64,000 nt of DNA, from assembly GCA_903907955.1 (NCBI GenBank), contig CAIVPZ010000023.1, positions 1 through 64,000 on the forward strand, given 5' to 3'. The notes beneath the pieces were generated by a model, which made no database searches, was not told where the DNA came from, and was given only the letters and a program-made list of their open reading frames with translations. The DNA is from an uncultured Acetobacteraceae bacterium. Its GTDB lineage: Bacteria > Pseudomonadota > Alphaproteobacteria > Acetobacterales > Acetobacteraceae. Below are positions 54,647 to 64,000 of this stretch, piece by piece. Each line of letters opens with the position of its first letter. The first letter of the stretch is position 1. Made by a program: the position numbers and the translations under genes.

Positions 54647-54864
54647 TTCCGCCGCCGGAACGCTGGCCGCAGGCCGACGGATCGCCGGTGGCTTGCCGCG
54701 AAAAATTGAAGACGCTGACGGAAAACCATGCCGAGCTCGCGCAGGTGATGCAGGACATGTTCGAGGATGCGGTGCTGATGGGGGTGGACGAACAGGCCAT
54801 GCGCGGCATTCTGGCCCGGATGGTGCAGGAATTGCGCAGCCCGAAGCGCTCTCCCGCCGCATGA
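54643..54864 (+). CDS. Small protein between mlaD and DUF2155
   Basis: 73 aa, GTG start overlapping mlaD and ATGA overlap with the next gene, so probably translated by coupling. Helical, charged: EKLKTLTENHAELAQVMQDMFEDAVLMGVDEQAMRGILARMVQEL; no signal peptide or membrane span. I do not recognise a family. The tight overlaps on both sides are the best evidence that it is real. Confidence 0.65.
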   Translation: MIPPPERWPQADGSPVACREKLKTLTENHAELAQVMQDMFEDAVLMGVDEQAMRGILARMVQELRSPKRSPAA

Positions 54865-55355
54865 AGCGCTCCGTCGCGTCCCTGCTGGCGGCCCTGGCGC
54901 TCGTCGCGCCGGCTGCCGGCGCGCTGGCGCAGGAGGCCGGGTTCGACGCCTTCCCGCCCAGCCTGCCTTCCCGCCCGAAACCCGCCGTGCCGCCCCAGCC
55001 GGCGGCACCACCACCGGCCCAGCCGGCGAAGCCACCCGGCCCCGCGCCCGATGCCTGGCTGGCGCTGCCGATCGTCGAGCTGGTGGGGCTGGACAAGGTA
55101 TCGGCCCGCACGACCGCATTGTCCGGCCCGGTCGGCCAGGAACTGCGCTTCGGCACGCTGACCGTGCTGCCGCGCGCCTGCATGGTGCGCCCGCCCGACA
55201 CCGCCGCCGATGCGGCGGCGTTCCTGGAGATCGCCGACCCGCGGCTTGAGACCAAACCGTTCCGCGCCTGGATGCTGCTGTCCGAGCCGGCGGTGTCGAT
55301 TTTCGAGCACCCGGTCTACGATATCCGGCTGGTGGGGTGCCGGGCCGCGCCTTGA
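54861..55355 (+). CDS. DUF2155 domain protein
   Basis: 164 aa exported protein: signal peptide MKRSVASLLAALALVAPAAGALAQ, Pro-rich linker, then the DUF2155 domain with LDKVSARTTALSGPVGQELRFGTLTVLPRACMVRPP and FRAWMLLSEPAVSIFEHPVYDIRLVGC. It is found after mlaD/NDUFA12 in Alphaproteobacteria and its function is unknown; two Cys may form a disulfide. Confidence 0.9.
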   Translation: MKRSVASLLAALALVAPAAGALAQEAGFDAFPPSLPSRPKPAVPPQPAAPPPAQPAKPPGPAPDAWLALPIVELVGLDKVSARTTALSGPVGQELRFGTLTVLPRACMVRPPDTAADAAAFLEIADPRLETKPFRAWMLLSEPAVSIFEHPVYDIRLVGCRAAP

Positions 55356-55664
55356 CGCGGAGGCGGCTGCCGCTCACGGGCACGCAATTGGCGTTGCCTG
55401 ATCCTGTCGGGGTGTGGCCCCCGCCCTGCCGGCGGACCTGTCCGGTCCGGCGACTCCGCTGTCCGGCAACCGGACGGTAGCGCATGGCCGCGCTGGCCGG
55501 AATGGCTTGAATCCATTATCACTGGCGTGGCGCGTGGCTTGCATTGTCCTGGCGCTGGGTTTGGCCTGGGGCTGGCGTGTTATTCCGCGCCGGGCCACCC
55601 GGCTATGGGGCCGCCCATCCCGGATTCGGGCGCCGGCGCATTGCAACAGGCGGAGCATGACGAC
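55356..55664. other. 309-bp intergenic region
   Basis: No credible gene and no repeat copy. It presumably carries the promoter for the mdtABC-type operon; no clear promoter was found. Frames open here on both strands are short and lack ribosome sites. Confidence 0.4.
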
Positions 55665-56972
55665 ATGGATGATCGCGTCGGCCGGACCGGAGCCGAAGCT
55701 GAACCGGCCTCGGCGGCGCGTGCTGCCCCGCTTGCCCGCCGGTCACGCTGGCGCGGGCGGATTGTCCTGGCGGTGGTGATCGCCGCCGGGCTGGGGGCTG
55801 GATGGTACTGGTGGAGCCGCCCCGCCGCCCCGCCTGCCGGGCGCGGTGGCCGCAGCTTCCAGTTTCCGCCGCAGCCGGTCGGCGCCGCCACCGTCGACAC
55901 CGGCGATATCCGCATCGTGCTGAACGAACTCGGCACGGTGACCTCGCTCGCCACAGTGACGGTGAAGACGCAGATCAACGGCCAACTGGTCGCGGTCGGC
56001 TTCACCGAAGGCCAGCAGGTGAAGAAGGGTGACTTCCTGGCACAGATCGACCCCCGCCCCTACCAGGTGGCGCTGGAACAGGCGCAGGGCCAGCTCGCCC
56101 ATGACCAGGGGCTGCTGCAACAGGCGCAGACCAACCTGAAGCGCTACCAGACGCTGGGCCGGCAGGACTCGATCGCGCAGCAACAGGTGGACGACCAGCG
56201 CTACCTGGTGGTGCAGTACACCGGCTCGGTGCAGTCCGACCAGGCGCAGGTGGACAGCGCCAGGCTCAACCTGACCTATTGCCACATCGTCGCCCCGGTC
56301 GATGGGCAGATCGGGCTGCGGCAGGTCGATGCCGGCAACTACGTGCAGACCAGCGACGCCAGCGGCGTGGTGGTGATCACCCAGATGCAGCCGATCTCGG
56401 TGATCTTCTCGGTGCCGGAGGACGCGCTGCCCGACATCATCCAGCGCCTGCACGCCGGCGCCACGCTGCCGGTGGACGCCTATGACCGGGGCAATGTGCG
56501 GCGGCTGGCCAGCGGGCACCTGGCGACGCTCGACAACCTGATCGACACCACCACCGGCACGCTCAAACTGCGCGCCATCTTCGCCAATCCGGACGGGCTG
56601 CTGTACCCGAACCAGTTCGTCAACGCCGCCCTGCTGGTGAACACCCTGCAGAACACCGTCCGGGTGCCGGTGCCGGCGGTGCAGCGCGGCGAGCCGGGTA
56701 CCTTCGTGTATGTCATCACCGCGAATGAGAGCACCGGCAACGACACCGTGGCGGTGCGTCCGGTGAAGCTCGGGCCGACCGATGGCGGCTATGTGGCGGT
56801 GCTGTCGGGCCTTCAGCCGGGCGAGCGGGTGGTAACCGACGGCACCGACCGGCTGCGTGACGGCGCGGTGGTGATCGTGCCGGTTGAAAGCCAGCAAGGC
56901 CAAAGCCAGGGCCAGGGCGGGCCGCGCCCGGATGGCGCGCGCGGCCGGCATCGTCCGCAGCAGGCGCAATGA
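55665..56972 (+). CDS. mdtA: RND adaptor protein, MdtA type
   Basis: Membrane-fusion protein of an MdtABC-type pump, 435 aa. A cytoplasmic N-terminus, one anchor span ([21 protein letters not shown]), then the lipoyl halves [26 protein letters not shown] and [25 protein letters not shown] flanking the hairpin. The C-terminal tail is Gln/Gly-rich and low in complexity. The start at 55665 is about 10 bases after GCGGAG; the frame is open to 55527. Confidence 0.9.
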   Translation: MDDRVGRTGAEAEPASAARAAPLARRSRWRGRIVLAVVIAAGLGAGWYWWSRPAAPPAGRGGRSFQFPPQPVGAATVDTGDIRIVLNELGTVTSLATVTVKTQINGQLVAVGFTEGQQVKKGDFLAQIDPRPYQVALEQAQGQLAHDQGLLQQAQTNLKRYQTLGRQDSIAQQQVDDQRYLVVQYTGSVQSDQAQVDSARLNLTYCHIVAPVDGQIGLRQVDAGNYVQTSDASGVVVITQMQPISVIFSVPEDALPDIIQRLHAGATLPVDAYDRGNVRRLASGHLATLDNLIDTTTGTLKLRAIFANPDGLLYPNQFVNAALLVNTLQNTVRVPVPAVQRGEPGTFVYVITANESTGNDTVAVRPVKLGPTDGGYVAVLSGLQPGERVVTDGTDRLRDGAVVIVPVESQQGQSQGQGGPRPDGARGRHRPQQAQ

Positions 56973-57000
56973 CCCCCCGGCCTGCGCGCGGACTCGCCGC

Positions 57001-60000
57001 ATGAACCCGTCCCGCCCCTTCATCCTGCGCCCGGTCGCCACCACGCTGCTGATGGCGGCCATCCTGCTGGTCGGCATCGTCGCCTACCGCTTTCTGCCGA
57101 TCTCCGCCCTGCCGCAGGTGGATTACCCGACCATCCAGGTGCAGACCTTCTATCCCGGCGCCAGTCCCGAGGTGATGACCTCCTCGGTCACCTCGCCGCT
57201 GGAAGTGCAGTTCGGCCAGATGCCGGGCCTGAACCAGATGTTCTCGACCAGCTCGGCCGGGGCATCGGTGATCACCCTGCAGTTCAGCCTGGATATCAGC
57301 CTGGATATTGCCGAGCAGCAGGTGCAGGCGGCGATCAACGCGGCCGGCAACCTGCTGCCGGCGGACCTGCCGGCGCCGCCGATCTACGCCAAGGTGAACC
57401 CGGCCGATGCGCCGATCCTGACGCTGGCGCTGACCTCGAGAACCCTGCCGCTGACCCAGGTGGAGGATGTGGCCGACACCCGGCTGGCGCAGAAGATCTC
57501 CCAGCAGCCCGGGGTCGGGCTGGTCAGCATCAGCGGCGGGCAGCGGCCGGCGGTGCGGGTGCAGATCAACCCGCGCGCGCTCGCCGCCACCGGGCTGAAC
57601 ATCGACGATCTGCGCACCACCCTTGCCAACGCCAACGTCAATACGCCGAAGGGCAATTTCGACGGGCCGGCGCAGGCTTCCACCATCAATGCCAACGACC
57701 AGATCACGGATGCGAAGGATTACCTCGGTCTGGTGATCGCCTACCGCAACGGCGCACCGGTGCGGCTGTCGGACGTGGCCAGCGTGGTCAGCGGCGCCGA
57801 GAACACCAAGCTGGCCGCCTGGGCCAACCGCACGCCGGCGGTGATCCTGAACGTGCAGCGCCAGCCCGGCGCCAACGTGATTGCCGTGGTGGACAACATC
57901 ATGGCGCTGCTGCCGCAACTGCAGGCGTCCCTGCCCGCCGCGGTCGATGTCGCGGTGCTGACCGACCGCACCACCACCATCCGCGCCTCGGTGGCCGATG
58001 TGGAGTTCGAGCTGGGCCTCGCGGTGGCGCTGGTGGTGCTGGTGATCTTCCTGTTCCTGCGCAACCTGCCGGCGACGATCATTCCCAGCCTGTCGGTGCC
58101 GCTGTCTCTGGTGGGCACGCTGGCGGCGATGTACCTGCTGGGCTTCAGCCTGGACAACCTGTCGCTGATGGCGCTGACCATTTCCACCGGCTTCGTGGTC
58201 GATGACGCCATCGTCATGATCGAGAACATCTCCCGCTACGTCGAGGCCGGGGAGGACCCGCTGGAAGCGGCGCTGAAGGGCAGCGCGCAGGTCGGCTTCA
58301 CCATCATTTCGCTGACGGTCTCGCTGATCGCCGTGCTGATCCCGCTGCTGTTCATGGGCGATGTGGTCGGCCGGCTGTTCCATGAATTCGCCATCACCCT
58401 GTCGGTGACCATCGTCATCTCGGCGGTGGTGTCGCTGACCCTGGTGCCGATGCTGTGCGCCCGGCTGGTGCGCCACCGGCCGGATGCGGCGCGCAGCCAC
58501 TTTGATCTGGCAGCGGAACGCGGCTTCAACCAGGTGATCGGAAGTTACGACCGGGCGCTGACGGTGGTGCTGCAACACCAGAGGCTGACCCTGTTCGTCG
58601 CGGTGGCCACGCTGGCGGTCACGGTGTGGCTGTATGTGATCGTGCCGAAGGGATTCTTTCCGGTGCAGGACACGGGAATTATCCAGGGCATCTCGGTCGC
58701 CGCGCAGACCACATCGTTCCGCGCCATGGCGCAGCACCAGCAGGACCTCGCCGCGGCGATCCTGAAGGACCCCGACGTGGTCAGCCTGAGTTCGTTCATC
58801 GGCGTGGATGGCAGCAATGCGACGCTGAATGCCGGGCGATTTCTGATCAACCTCCGGCCGAAGGACGAACGCCGGCTGGATGCGACCGCGATCGCCCGCC
58901 GGCTGCAACAGGAAACCGCCGCCATCCCGGGCGTGTCGCTGTATCTGCTGCCGGTGCAGGACCTGACCATCGACGCCGCGATCAGCCGCACCCAGTACCA
59001 GTTCGTGCTAGAAAACCCGCATCTGTCGGCGTTCGCCGAGTGGGTGCCGAAACTGCTGCAACGACTGCGCGAACAACCTGATCTGGCCAATGTCGCCAGC
59101 GACCTGCAGCAGCAGGGGCTGACGGTGAACCTCGTGATCGACCGGGCCACCGCGGCGCGCTTCGGCATCACCCCGGCCACCGTGGACAACGCGCTGTACG
59201 ACCTGTTTGGCCAGCGCATCATTTCCACCATCTATACGCAGTCCAACCAGTACCGCGTGATCATGGAGGCCGACCCGGCGCTGCAGACCTCGCTGGAGGC
59301 GCTGTCGGCGATCCGCCTGCCGTCGGCGGCCTCCACCACCGGCCAGGTGCCGCTGTCCTCGCTGGTGCATATCGAGCAGAAGCCGGGGCCGTTGCAGATC
59401 AGCCATCTCGGCCAGTTCCCGGCGACGACGATTTCCTTCGACACCGCGGCGGGGTCGTCGCTGGGCGCCGCCGTTGCCGCGATCCGTCAGGCGGAGCAGG
59501 CGGCCGGGCTGCCGGAAAGCTTCATCACCGCCTTCCAGGGCGCCGCGGCGGCGTTGCAGGGGTCATTGTCGAACGAGCTGTTCCTGGTGCTGGCGGCGAT
59601 CGTCACCGTCTACATCGTGCTGGGCGTGCTGTATGAAAGCTTCATCCATCCGGTGACGATCCTGTCCACCCTGCCCTCCGCCGGCGCCGGCGCGCTGGTG
59701 GCGCTGCTGATCGTCGGCGACGAGATCGATGTCATTTCCATCATCGGCATCATCCTGCTGATCGGCATCGTCAAGAAGAACGCCATCATGATGATCGACT
59801 TCGCGCTGGATGCCGAGCGCAGCGAGGGCAAGGCACCGCTGGCGGCGATTCACCAGGCCTGCCTGCTGCGCTTCCGCCCGATCCTGATGACGACGATGGC
59901 CGCAATCCTGGGGGCGCTGCCGCTGATGCTGGGCCAGGGCACCGGATCGGAACTGCGCCGGCCGCTCGGGGTTGCGATCGTCGGCGGGCTGATCGTCAGC

Positions 60001-60105
60001 CAGGTGCTGACGCTGTTCACCACGCCGGTGATCTACCTGATGTTCGACCGGCTGGCGCGGCGGCTGTCCGGCAACGGGCTGGCCACCGGCAAGGCGCCTT
60101 CGTGA
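57001..60105 (+). CDS. mdtB: RND permease, MdtB type
   Basis: One of two paralogous permeases that form a mixed trimer with MdtC. 1034 aa, begins [20 protein letters not shown]4 has [17 protein letters not shown] and TM10 [20 protein letters not shown], the MdtB/C form of the proton relay. Twenty-eight bp separate it from mdtA; it overlaps mdtC by 4 bp. Confidence 0.93.
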   Translation: MNPSRPFILRPVATTLLMAAILLVGIVAYRFLPISALPQVDYPTIQVQTFYPGASPEVMTSSVTSPLEVQFGQMPGLNQMFSTSSAGASVITLQFSLDISLDIAEQQVQAAINAAGNLLPADLPAPPIYAKVNPADAPILTLALTSRTLPLTQVEDVADTRLAQKISQQPGVGLVSISGGQRPAVRVQINPRALAATGLNIDDLRTTLANANVNTPKGNFDGPAQASTINANDQITDAKDYLGLVIAYRNGAPVRLSDVASVVSGAENTKLAAWANRTPAVILNVQRQPGANVIAVVDNIMALLPQLQASLPAAVDVAVLTDRTTTIRASVADVEFELGLAVALVVLVIFLFLRNLPATIIPSLSVPLSLVGTLAAMYLLGFSLDNLSLMALTISTGFVVDDAIVMIENISRYVEAGEDPLEAALKGSAQVGFTIISLTVSLIAVLIPLLFMGDVVGRLFHEFAITLSVTIVISAVVSLTLVPMLCARLVRHRPDAARSHFDLAAERGFNQVIGSYDRALTVVLQHQRLTLFVAVATLAVTVWLYVIVPKGFFPVQDTGIIQGISVAAQTTSFRAMAQHQQDLAAAILKDPDVVSLSSFIGVDGSNATLNAGRFLINLRPKDERRLDATAIARRLQQETAAIPGVSLYLLPVQDLTIDAAISRTQYQFVLENPHLSAFAEWVPKLLQRLREQPDLANVASDLQQQGLTVNLVIDRATAARFGITPATVDNALYDLFGQRIISTIYTQSNQYRVIMEADPALQTSLEALSAIRLPSAASTTGQVPLSSLVHIEQKPGPLQISHLGQFPATTISFDTAAGSSLGAAVAAIRQAEQAAGLPESFITAFQGAAAALQGSLSNELFLVLAAIVTVYIVLGVLYESFIHPVTILSTLPSAGAGALVALLIVGDEIDVISIIGIILLIGIVKKNAIMMIDFALDAERSEGKAPLAAIHQACLLRFRPILMTTMAAILGALPLMLGQGTGSELRRPLGVAIVGGLIVSQVLTLFTTPVIYLMFDRLARRLSGNGLATGKAPS

Positions 60106-63100
60106 ACATCTCGGCGCCGTTCATCGCGCGGCCGGTCGGCACCACGCTGCTGACCATCGGCATTGCGCTGGCCGGGATGTTCGCCTTCTTCCGGCTGCCG
60201 GTCTCGCCGCTGCCGCAGGTGGATTTTCCGACCATTTCGGTGCAGGCACAATTGCCCGGCGCCAGCCCGGATACGGTGGCGACCAGTGTGGCCAGCCCGC
60301 TGGAGCGGCATCTCGGGCAGATTGCCGACGTTACCGAAATGACATCGAGCAGCTCGGTCGGGCAGGCTCGCGTGGTACTGCAGTTTGGGCTCAGCCGCGA
60401 CATCAACGGGGCGGCACGCGACGTGCAGGCGGCGATCAACGCCGCGCGTGCCGATCTGCCGACCAGCCTGCGCAGCAACCCCACCTACCGCAAGGTCAAC
60501 CCGGCGGACGCGCCGATCCTGATTCTCGCGCTCACCTCGAAGACGCTCACGCGCGGTCAGATGTACGACGCCGCCGCCAATGTGATGTCGCAACGGCTGG
60601 CGCAGATCAGCGGCATCGGCCAGGTGATCATCGGCGGCGCGGCGCTGCCGGCGGTGCGGGTGGAGCTGAACCCGAAAGCGCTGTTCAAATACGGCATCGG
60701 GCTGGAGGACGTGCGCGCCGCGCTGGCCTCGGCCAATGCCAACAGCCCGAAGGGAACGATCGAATCCGACACCGAGCATTACCAGCTCTACACCAACGAC
60801 CAGGCATCGTCTGCGGCCGACTACCGGCCGCTGGTGATCGCCTGGCGCAACGGCGCCGCGGTGCGGCTGTCGGACGTGGCGGATGTGCGGGATTCAGTGG
60901 AGAACCTGCGCAACGACGCGCTGGCCAATGGCAAGCCCGCGGTGCTGATAATCCTGTTCCGCCAGCCGGGTGCCAACATCATCGCCACCGTGGACAGCGT
61001 GAAGGAAGCGATCCCGCAACTGATGGCGGCGATGCCGCGCGACACCGACCTGATGATCGCCAATGACAGCACCACGACCATCCGCGCCAGCCTGCGCGAC
61101 ACCGGCAGGACGCTGCTGATCGCCGTCGCCCTGGTGACGCTGGTGGTGTTCCTGTTCCTGCGCAGCGGCCGGGCAACCCTGATCCCGGCGGTGGCGGTGC
61201 CGGTTTCCATCATCGGCACCTTCGGCCTGATGTATCTGCTTGGCTACAGCCTGGACAACCTGTCGCTGATGGCGCTGACGGTTGCCACCGGCTTCGTGGT
61301 GGACGATGCGATCGTGGTGCTGGAGAACATCACCCGCCATCTCGATGCCGGCATGCCGCGCCTGGAGGCTGCCCTGCGCGGGGCGCGCGAGGTCGGCTTC
61401 ACGGTGATGTCGATCAGCTTGTCGCTGATCGCGGTGTTCCTGCCGATCCTGCTGATGGGCGGCATCGTCGGCCGGCTGTTCCGCGAGTTCGCGGTGACGC
61501 TGTCGCTCGCCATCCTGGTGTCGCTGGCAATCTCGCTGACCACCACGCCGATGATGTGCGCGCTGCTGCTGAAGCCGACGGCGCTGCGCAGCGAACCAGC
61601 CCGGCGCAGCCTGTTCGACCGCGCGCTGGCGTTCTACGAGCGCAGCCTGGCCTGGGCGCTGCGCCACGGTGCGCTGGTGATGCTGGCGCTGCTGGTCATG
61701 GTCGGGCTGAACGTGGTGCTGTTCGTCATCGTGCCGAAGGGGCTGTTCCCGCAGCAGGATACCGGCCGGATGATGGGCGGGTTGCAGGCCGACCAGAGCA
61801 TCTCGTTCCAGGCGATGCAGCAGAAGCTGGCGCAGATGGTCGCCATCGTGCAGCGCGACCCGGCGGTGCTGAGCGTGGTCGGCTTCACCGGCCAGGGCAG
61901 CGGCGGCGGCGGCGGGCAAACCAACAGCGGCCAGGTGTTCGTTGCCCTGAAACCGCTGGCCGAGCGCGCCGGGATCGACGACGTGATGACCCGGCTGCGC
62001 CGCAAGCTCGCGGTGGTGCCAGGGGCAAGGCTGTTCCTGGTGCCGATCCAGGACATCCGCGTCGGCGGCCGGCAGACCAACGGCGCCTACCAGTTCACCC
62101 TGCAGGCGGACAACACCGCCGCGCTGTACGAATGGACGCCAAAGTTGCAGGCGGCGCTGGAGCGGAGCCCGGTGCTGCGCGACGTCAATTCCGACCAGCA
62201 GCAGAAGGGCCTGGAGACCGACCTGCTGATCGACCGCGCCACCGCCAGCCGGCTCGGCATCAGCACCAGCCAGATCGACAACACGCTGTACGATGCCTTC
62301 GGCCAGCGCCAGGTTTCCACCATCTACAGCGCGCAGAACCAGTACCATGTCATCATGGAGGTGGAGCCGCGTTACCTGCAATCGCCTGAGATACTGAGGG
62401 AGATTTTCGTCAGCACCGCCGGCGGCGCCGCCAGCGGCACGCAGTTGACCAATGCGGTGATCGGCACGGTGGCGGCGGGCACCGCGGCCACCGCTTCCAG
62501 CATCGCCGGCAGTTCGGCGCGCAACGCGGCGACCAACGCGCTTGCCAATACCGGCAAGGGCAGCGCTTCCTCCGGTGCCGCGGTCAGCACCAGCAAGGAG
62601 ACGATGGTGCCGCTGGCTGCCTTCACCACGTTCGCGCCCGGCACCACGCCGTTGTCGGTGAACCACCAGGGGCTGTTCGTTGCCAGCACGCTGTCGTTCA
62701 ACCTGGCGCCCGGCAGGTCGCTCAGCGAAGCCACCGCGGCAGTGGATGCGGCGATGCGGCAGATCGGCATGCCGGCGGGCATCCGCGGCAGTTTCCAGGG
62801 CACCGCACAGACGTTCCAGCAATCGCTGGATTCCGAGCCGGTGCTGATCGCCGCGGCGCTGGTTGCCGTCTACATCGTGCTGGGTGTGCTCTATGAAAGC
62901 TACATCCATCCGATCACGATTCTCTCCACCCTGCCCTCGGCCGGGGTCGGCGCGGTGCTGGCCCTGCTGATGTTCAACACCGATTTCAGCATCATCGCCC
63001 TGATCGGGGTGATCCTGCTGATCGGCATCGTCAAGAAGAACGCCATCATGATGATCGATTTTGCGCTGGACGCCGAACGGGCACACGACATGGACCCGCG

Positions 63101-63368
63101 CGATGCGATTTTCCTGGCCTGTCGGCTGCGGTTTCGCCCGATCATGATGACCACCTGCGCCGCCATGTTCGGTGCGTTGCCGCTGGCGTTGAGTTTCGGC
63201 GATGGCGGCGAGTTGCGCCGGCCGCTGGGGATCGCGATTGTCGGCGGGTTGCTGGTGAGCCAGATGCTGACGCTCTACACCACGCCGGTGCTGTATCTGT
63301 ACCTCGACCGTTTCCGCCTCGCGGCGCGCCGACGCTGGCACCGCGTCCTGCCGGGAGCAACCGCGTGA
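60102..63368 (+). CDS. mdtC: RND permease, MdtC type, with low-complexity insert
   Basis: Second permease of the MdtBC trimer; GTG start in a GTGA overlap with mdt[18 protein letters not shown] and [20 protein letters not shown] are the relay motifs. At 1088 aa it is some 60 residues longer than MdtC. The extra stretch (about 62410-62595) is Ala/Ser/Thr/Gly-rich ([19 protein letters not shown] and following) and lies in the periplasmic docking/porter region between IFVST and [10 protein letters not shown]. Its ends match MdtC, so it is an insertion rather than a frameshift. Confidence 0.92.
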   Translation: MNISAPFIARPVGTTLLTIGIALAGMFAFFRLPVSPLPQVDFPTISVQAQLPGASPDTVATSVASPLERHLGQIADVTEMTSSSSVGQARVVLQFGLSRDINGAARDVQAAINAARADLPTSLRSNPTYRKVNPADAPILILALTSKTLTRGQMYDAAANVMSQRLAQISGIGQVIIGGAALPAVRVELNPKALFKYGIGLEDVRAALASANANSPKGTIESDTEHYQLYTNDQASSAADYRPLVIAWRNGAAVRLSDVADVRDSVENLRNDALANGKPAVLIILFRQPGANIIATVDSVKEAIPQLMAAMPRDTDLMIANDSTTTIRASLRDTGRTLLIAVALVTLVVFLFLRSGRATLIPAVAVPVSIIGTFGLMYLLGYSLDNLSLMALTVATGFVVDDAIVVLENITRHLDAGMPRLEAALRGAREVGFTVMSISLSLIAVFLPILLMGGIVGRLFREFAVTLSLAILVSLAISLTTTPMMCALLLKPTALRSEPARRSLFDRALAFYERSLAWALRHGALVMLALLVMVGLNVVLFVIVPKGLFPQQDTGRMMGGLQADQSISFQAMQQKLAQMVAIVQRDPAVLSVVGFTGQGSGGGGGQTNSGQVFVALKPLAERAGIDDVMTRLRRKLAVVPGARLFLVPIQDIRVGGRQTNGAYQFTLQADNTAALYEWTPKLQAALERSPVLRDVNSDQQQKGLETDLLIDRATASRLGISTSQIDNTLYDAFGQRQVSTIYSAQNQYHVIMEVEPRYLQSPEILREIFVSTAGGAASGTQLTNAVIGTVAAGTAATASSIAGSSARNAATNALANTGKGSASSGAAVSTSKETMVPLAAFTTFAPGTTPLSVNHQGLFVASTLSFNLAPGRSLSEATAAVDAAMRQIGMPAGIRGSFQGTAQTFQQSLDSEPVLIAAALVAVYIVLGVLYESYIHPITILSTLPSAGVGAVLALLMFNTDFSIIALIGVILLIGIVKKNAIMMIDFALDAERAHDMDPRDAIFLACRLRFRPIMMTTCAAMFGALPLALSFGDGGELRRPLGIAIVGGLLVSQMLTLYTTPVLYLYLDRFRLAARRRWHRVLPGATA

Positions 63369-64000
63369 GGGGACCAGGGGCAGTTCTTGCCGCCGCCCTG
63401 GCCCTGGGCGCGGCAGCCTGCACCGTAGGCCCGGACTACGAACGCCCCCCTGCCCCGGTGCCGCAAGCCTTCAAGGAACTGACCGGCTGGAAACCAGCCG
63501 CGCCGCAGGACGATTCCGACAAGGGCGCCTGGTGGGCGATCTATCACGATCCCGAACTGGACCGGCTGGAACGGATGGTGGAGGTCTCCAACCAGACGGT
63601 AAAGGAATTCGAAGCGCAGTACCGCAATGCCGTCGCGCTGGTCGCCGAGGCGCGCGCGAGCCTGTTCCCCAGCGTCGGGCTGACCGGCGGCGCCTCGCGC
63701 AGCGGCGGCGCGCGCGGCGCCTCGAGCAGCGCGGGTGCGCAGTACAGCATCAACGGCACCGTATCGTGGGACCTGGATGTGTGGGGCCGGGTGCGGCGGC
63801 AGGTGGAAAGCAATGTCGCGGGGGCGCAGGTCAGCGCCGCCGATCTGGCGAATGCGAAACTGTCGGCACAGACAACCCTCGCCACCGATTATTTCGATCT
63901 GCGCGCCGAGGATGCCCTGGCCGACCTGCTGCGCGACACCGCCGCCGCCTACCGGCGCGCCCTGCAGATCACCGAGAATCAATACAGCGCCGGCGTCAGC
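63365..64000 (+). CDS. Outer-membrane factor lipoprotein, partial
   Basis: NodT-family outer-membrane channel, cut by the window end after 212 codons. GTG start overlaps the mdtC TGA by 4 bp (GTGA). The signal ends in a lipobox-like LGAAAC followed by [43 protein letters not shown] and [18 protein letters not shown] are typical. It completes the third tripartite system (mdtA-mdtB-mdtC-OMF). Confidence 0.9.
   Translation, partial: MRGPGAVLAAALALGAAACTVGPDYERPPAPVPQAFKELTGWKPAAPQDDSDKGAWWAIYHDPELDRLERMVEVSNQTVKEFEAQYRNAVALVAEARASLFPSVGLTGGASRSGGARGASSSAGAQYSINGTVSWDLDVWGRVRRQVESNVAGAQVSAADLANAKLSAQTTLATDYFDLRAEDALADLLRDTAAAYRRALQITENQYSAGVS

Noticed and set aside
1..64000. tRNA, rRNA, CRISPR, insertion sequence or prophage
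   Set aside because: None was recognised on reading both strands; the dispersed repeats are irregularly spaced and palindromic, not a CRISPR array.

Overview
This is chromosomal DNA from a high-GC alphaproteobacterium, most likely a member of the Acetobacteraceae (Rhodospirillales). The evidence is very GC-rich coding with strong G/C third-position bias and several gene orders that are conserved in Alphaproteobacteria: CBP3-DUF177-rpmF-plsX-fabH-ihfA-merR; rpiB-glyA-nrdR-ribD-ribE-ribB-ribH-nusB-thiL; and NDUFA12-mlaD-DUF2155. No tRNA, rRNA, CRISPR array, insertion sequence or prophage was seen. Family assignments are read from motifs by eye; no database search was run.

Layout. 186-5051: a mixed accessory stretch with a membrane acyltransferase, a UPF0178 protein, a trypsin-like/PDZ protein that has lost catalytic residues, an amidase, and a decayed gamma-glutamyltransferase pseudogene. 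5054-17007: two RND multidrug efflux systems. The first is a complete outer-membrane-factor/adaptor/permease operon on the minus strand. The second is an adaptor-permease pair on the plus strand, divergent from an unknown membrane protein. 17144-34428: a large cobalamin (B12) locus. One minus-strand operon, cobE-cobD-cobC-cbiA-cbiMNQO-cobU-cobA, starts at an adenosylcobalamin riboswitch (32036-32232). Divergent from it are a CobZ/TcuA-like flavoprotein gene and cobK. A second minus-strand operon (DUF1636-cobW-cobN-cobM-cobI) is divergent from cobO. This covers cobalt import, parts of the aerobic corrin-ring pathway, cobalt insertion and side-chain assembly. Several steps (cobJ, cobF, cobL, cobH, cobS/T, cobQ, cobV) are not in the window.

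34499-39829: the fatty-acid/phospholipid and ribosome block, plus ihfA, a MerR regulator, a cytochrome bc1 assembly chaperone and bamE. 39901-46987: riboflavin, one-carbon and NusB genes, almost all translationally overlapped. 47241-53596: a YccF protein, a response regulator, a nuclease-helicase-like DUF2075 protein, a GNAT protein, RidA and a cysteine-free relative of the B12-dependent ribonucleotide reductase tail. 53764-55355: NDUFA12, mlaD, a small unknown protein and DUF2155. 55665-64000: a third RND system (MdtABC type) with its outer-membrane factor running off the window end.

A two-hairpin repeat family recurs at least six times, directly after gene 3' ends and in the orientation of the upstream gene. 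Three proteins (the first RND permease, CobA and CbiA) end inside a repeat copy; CobA and CbiA share the same repeat-encoded tail. The other main leads are the cysteine-free reductase-like protein with palindromes upstream, the DUF2075 nuclease-helicase, and two promoters that appear to give leaderless transcripts (ihfA and NDUFA12).
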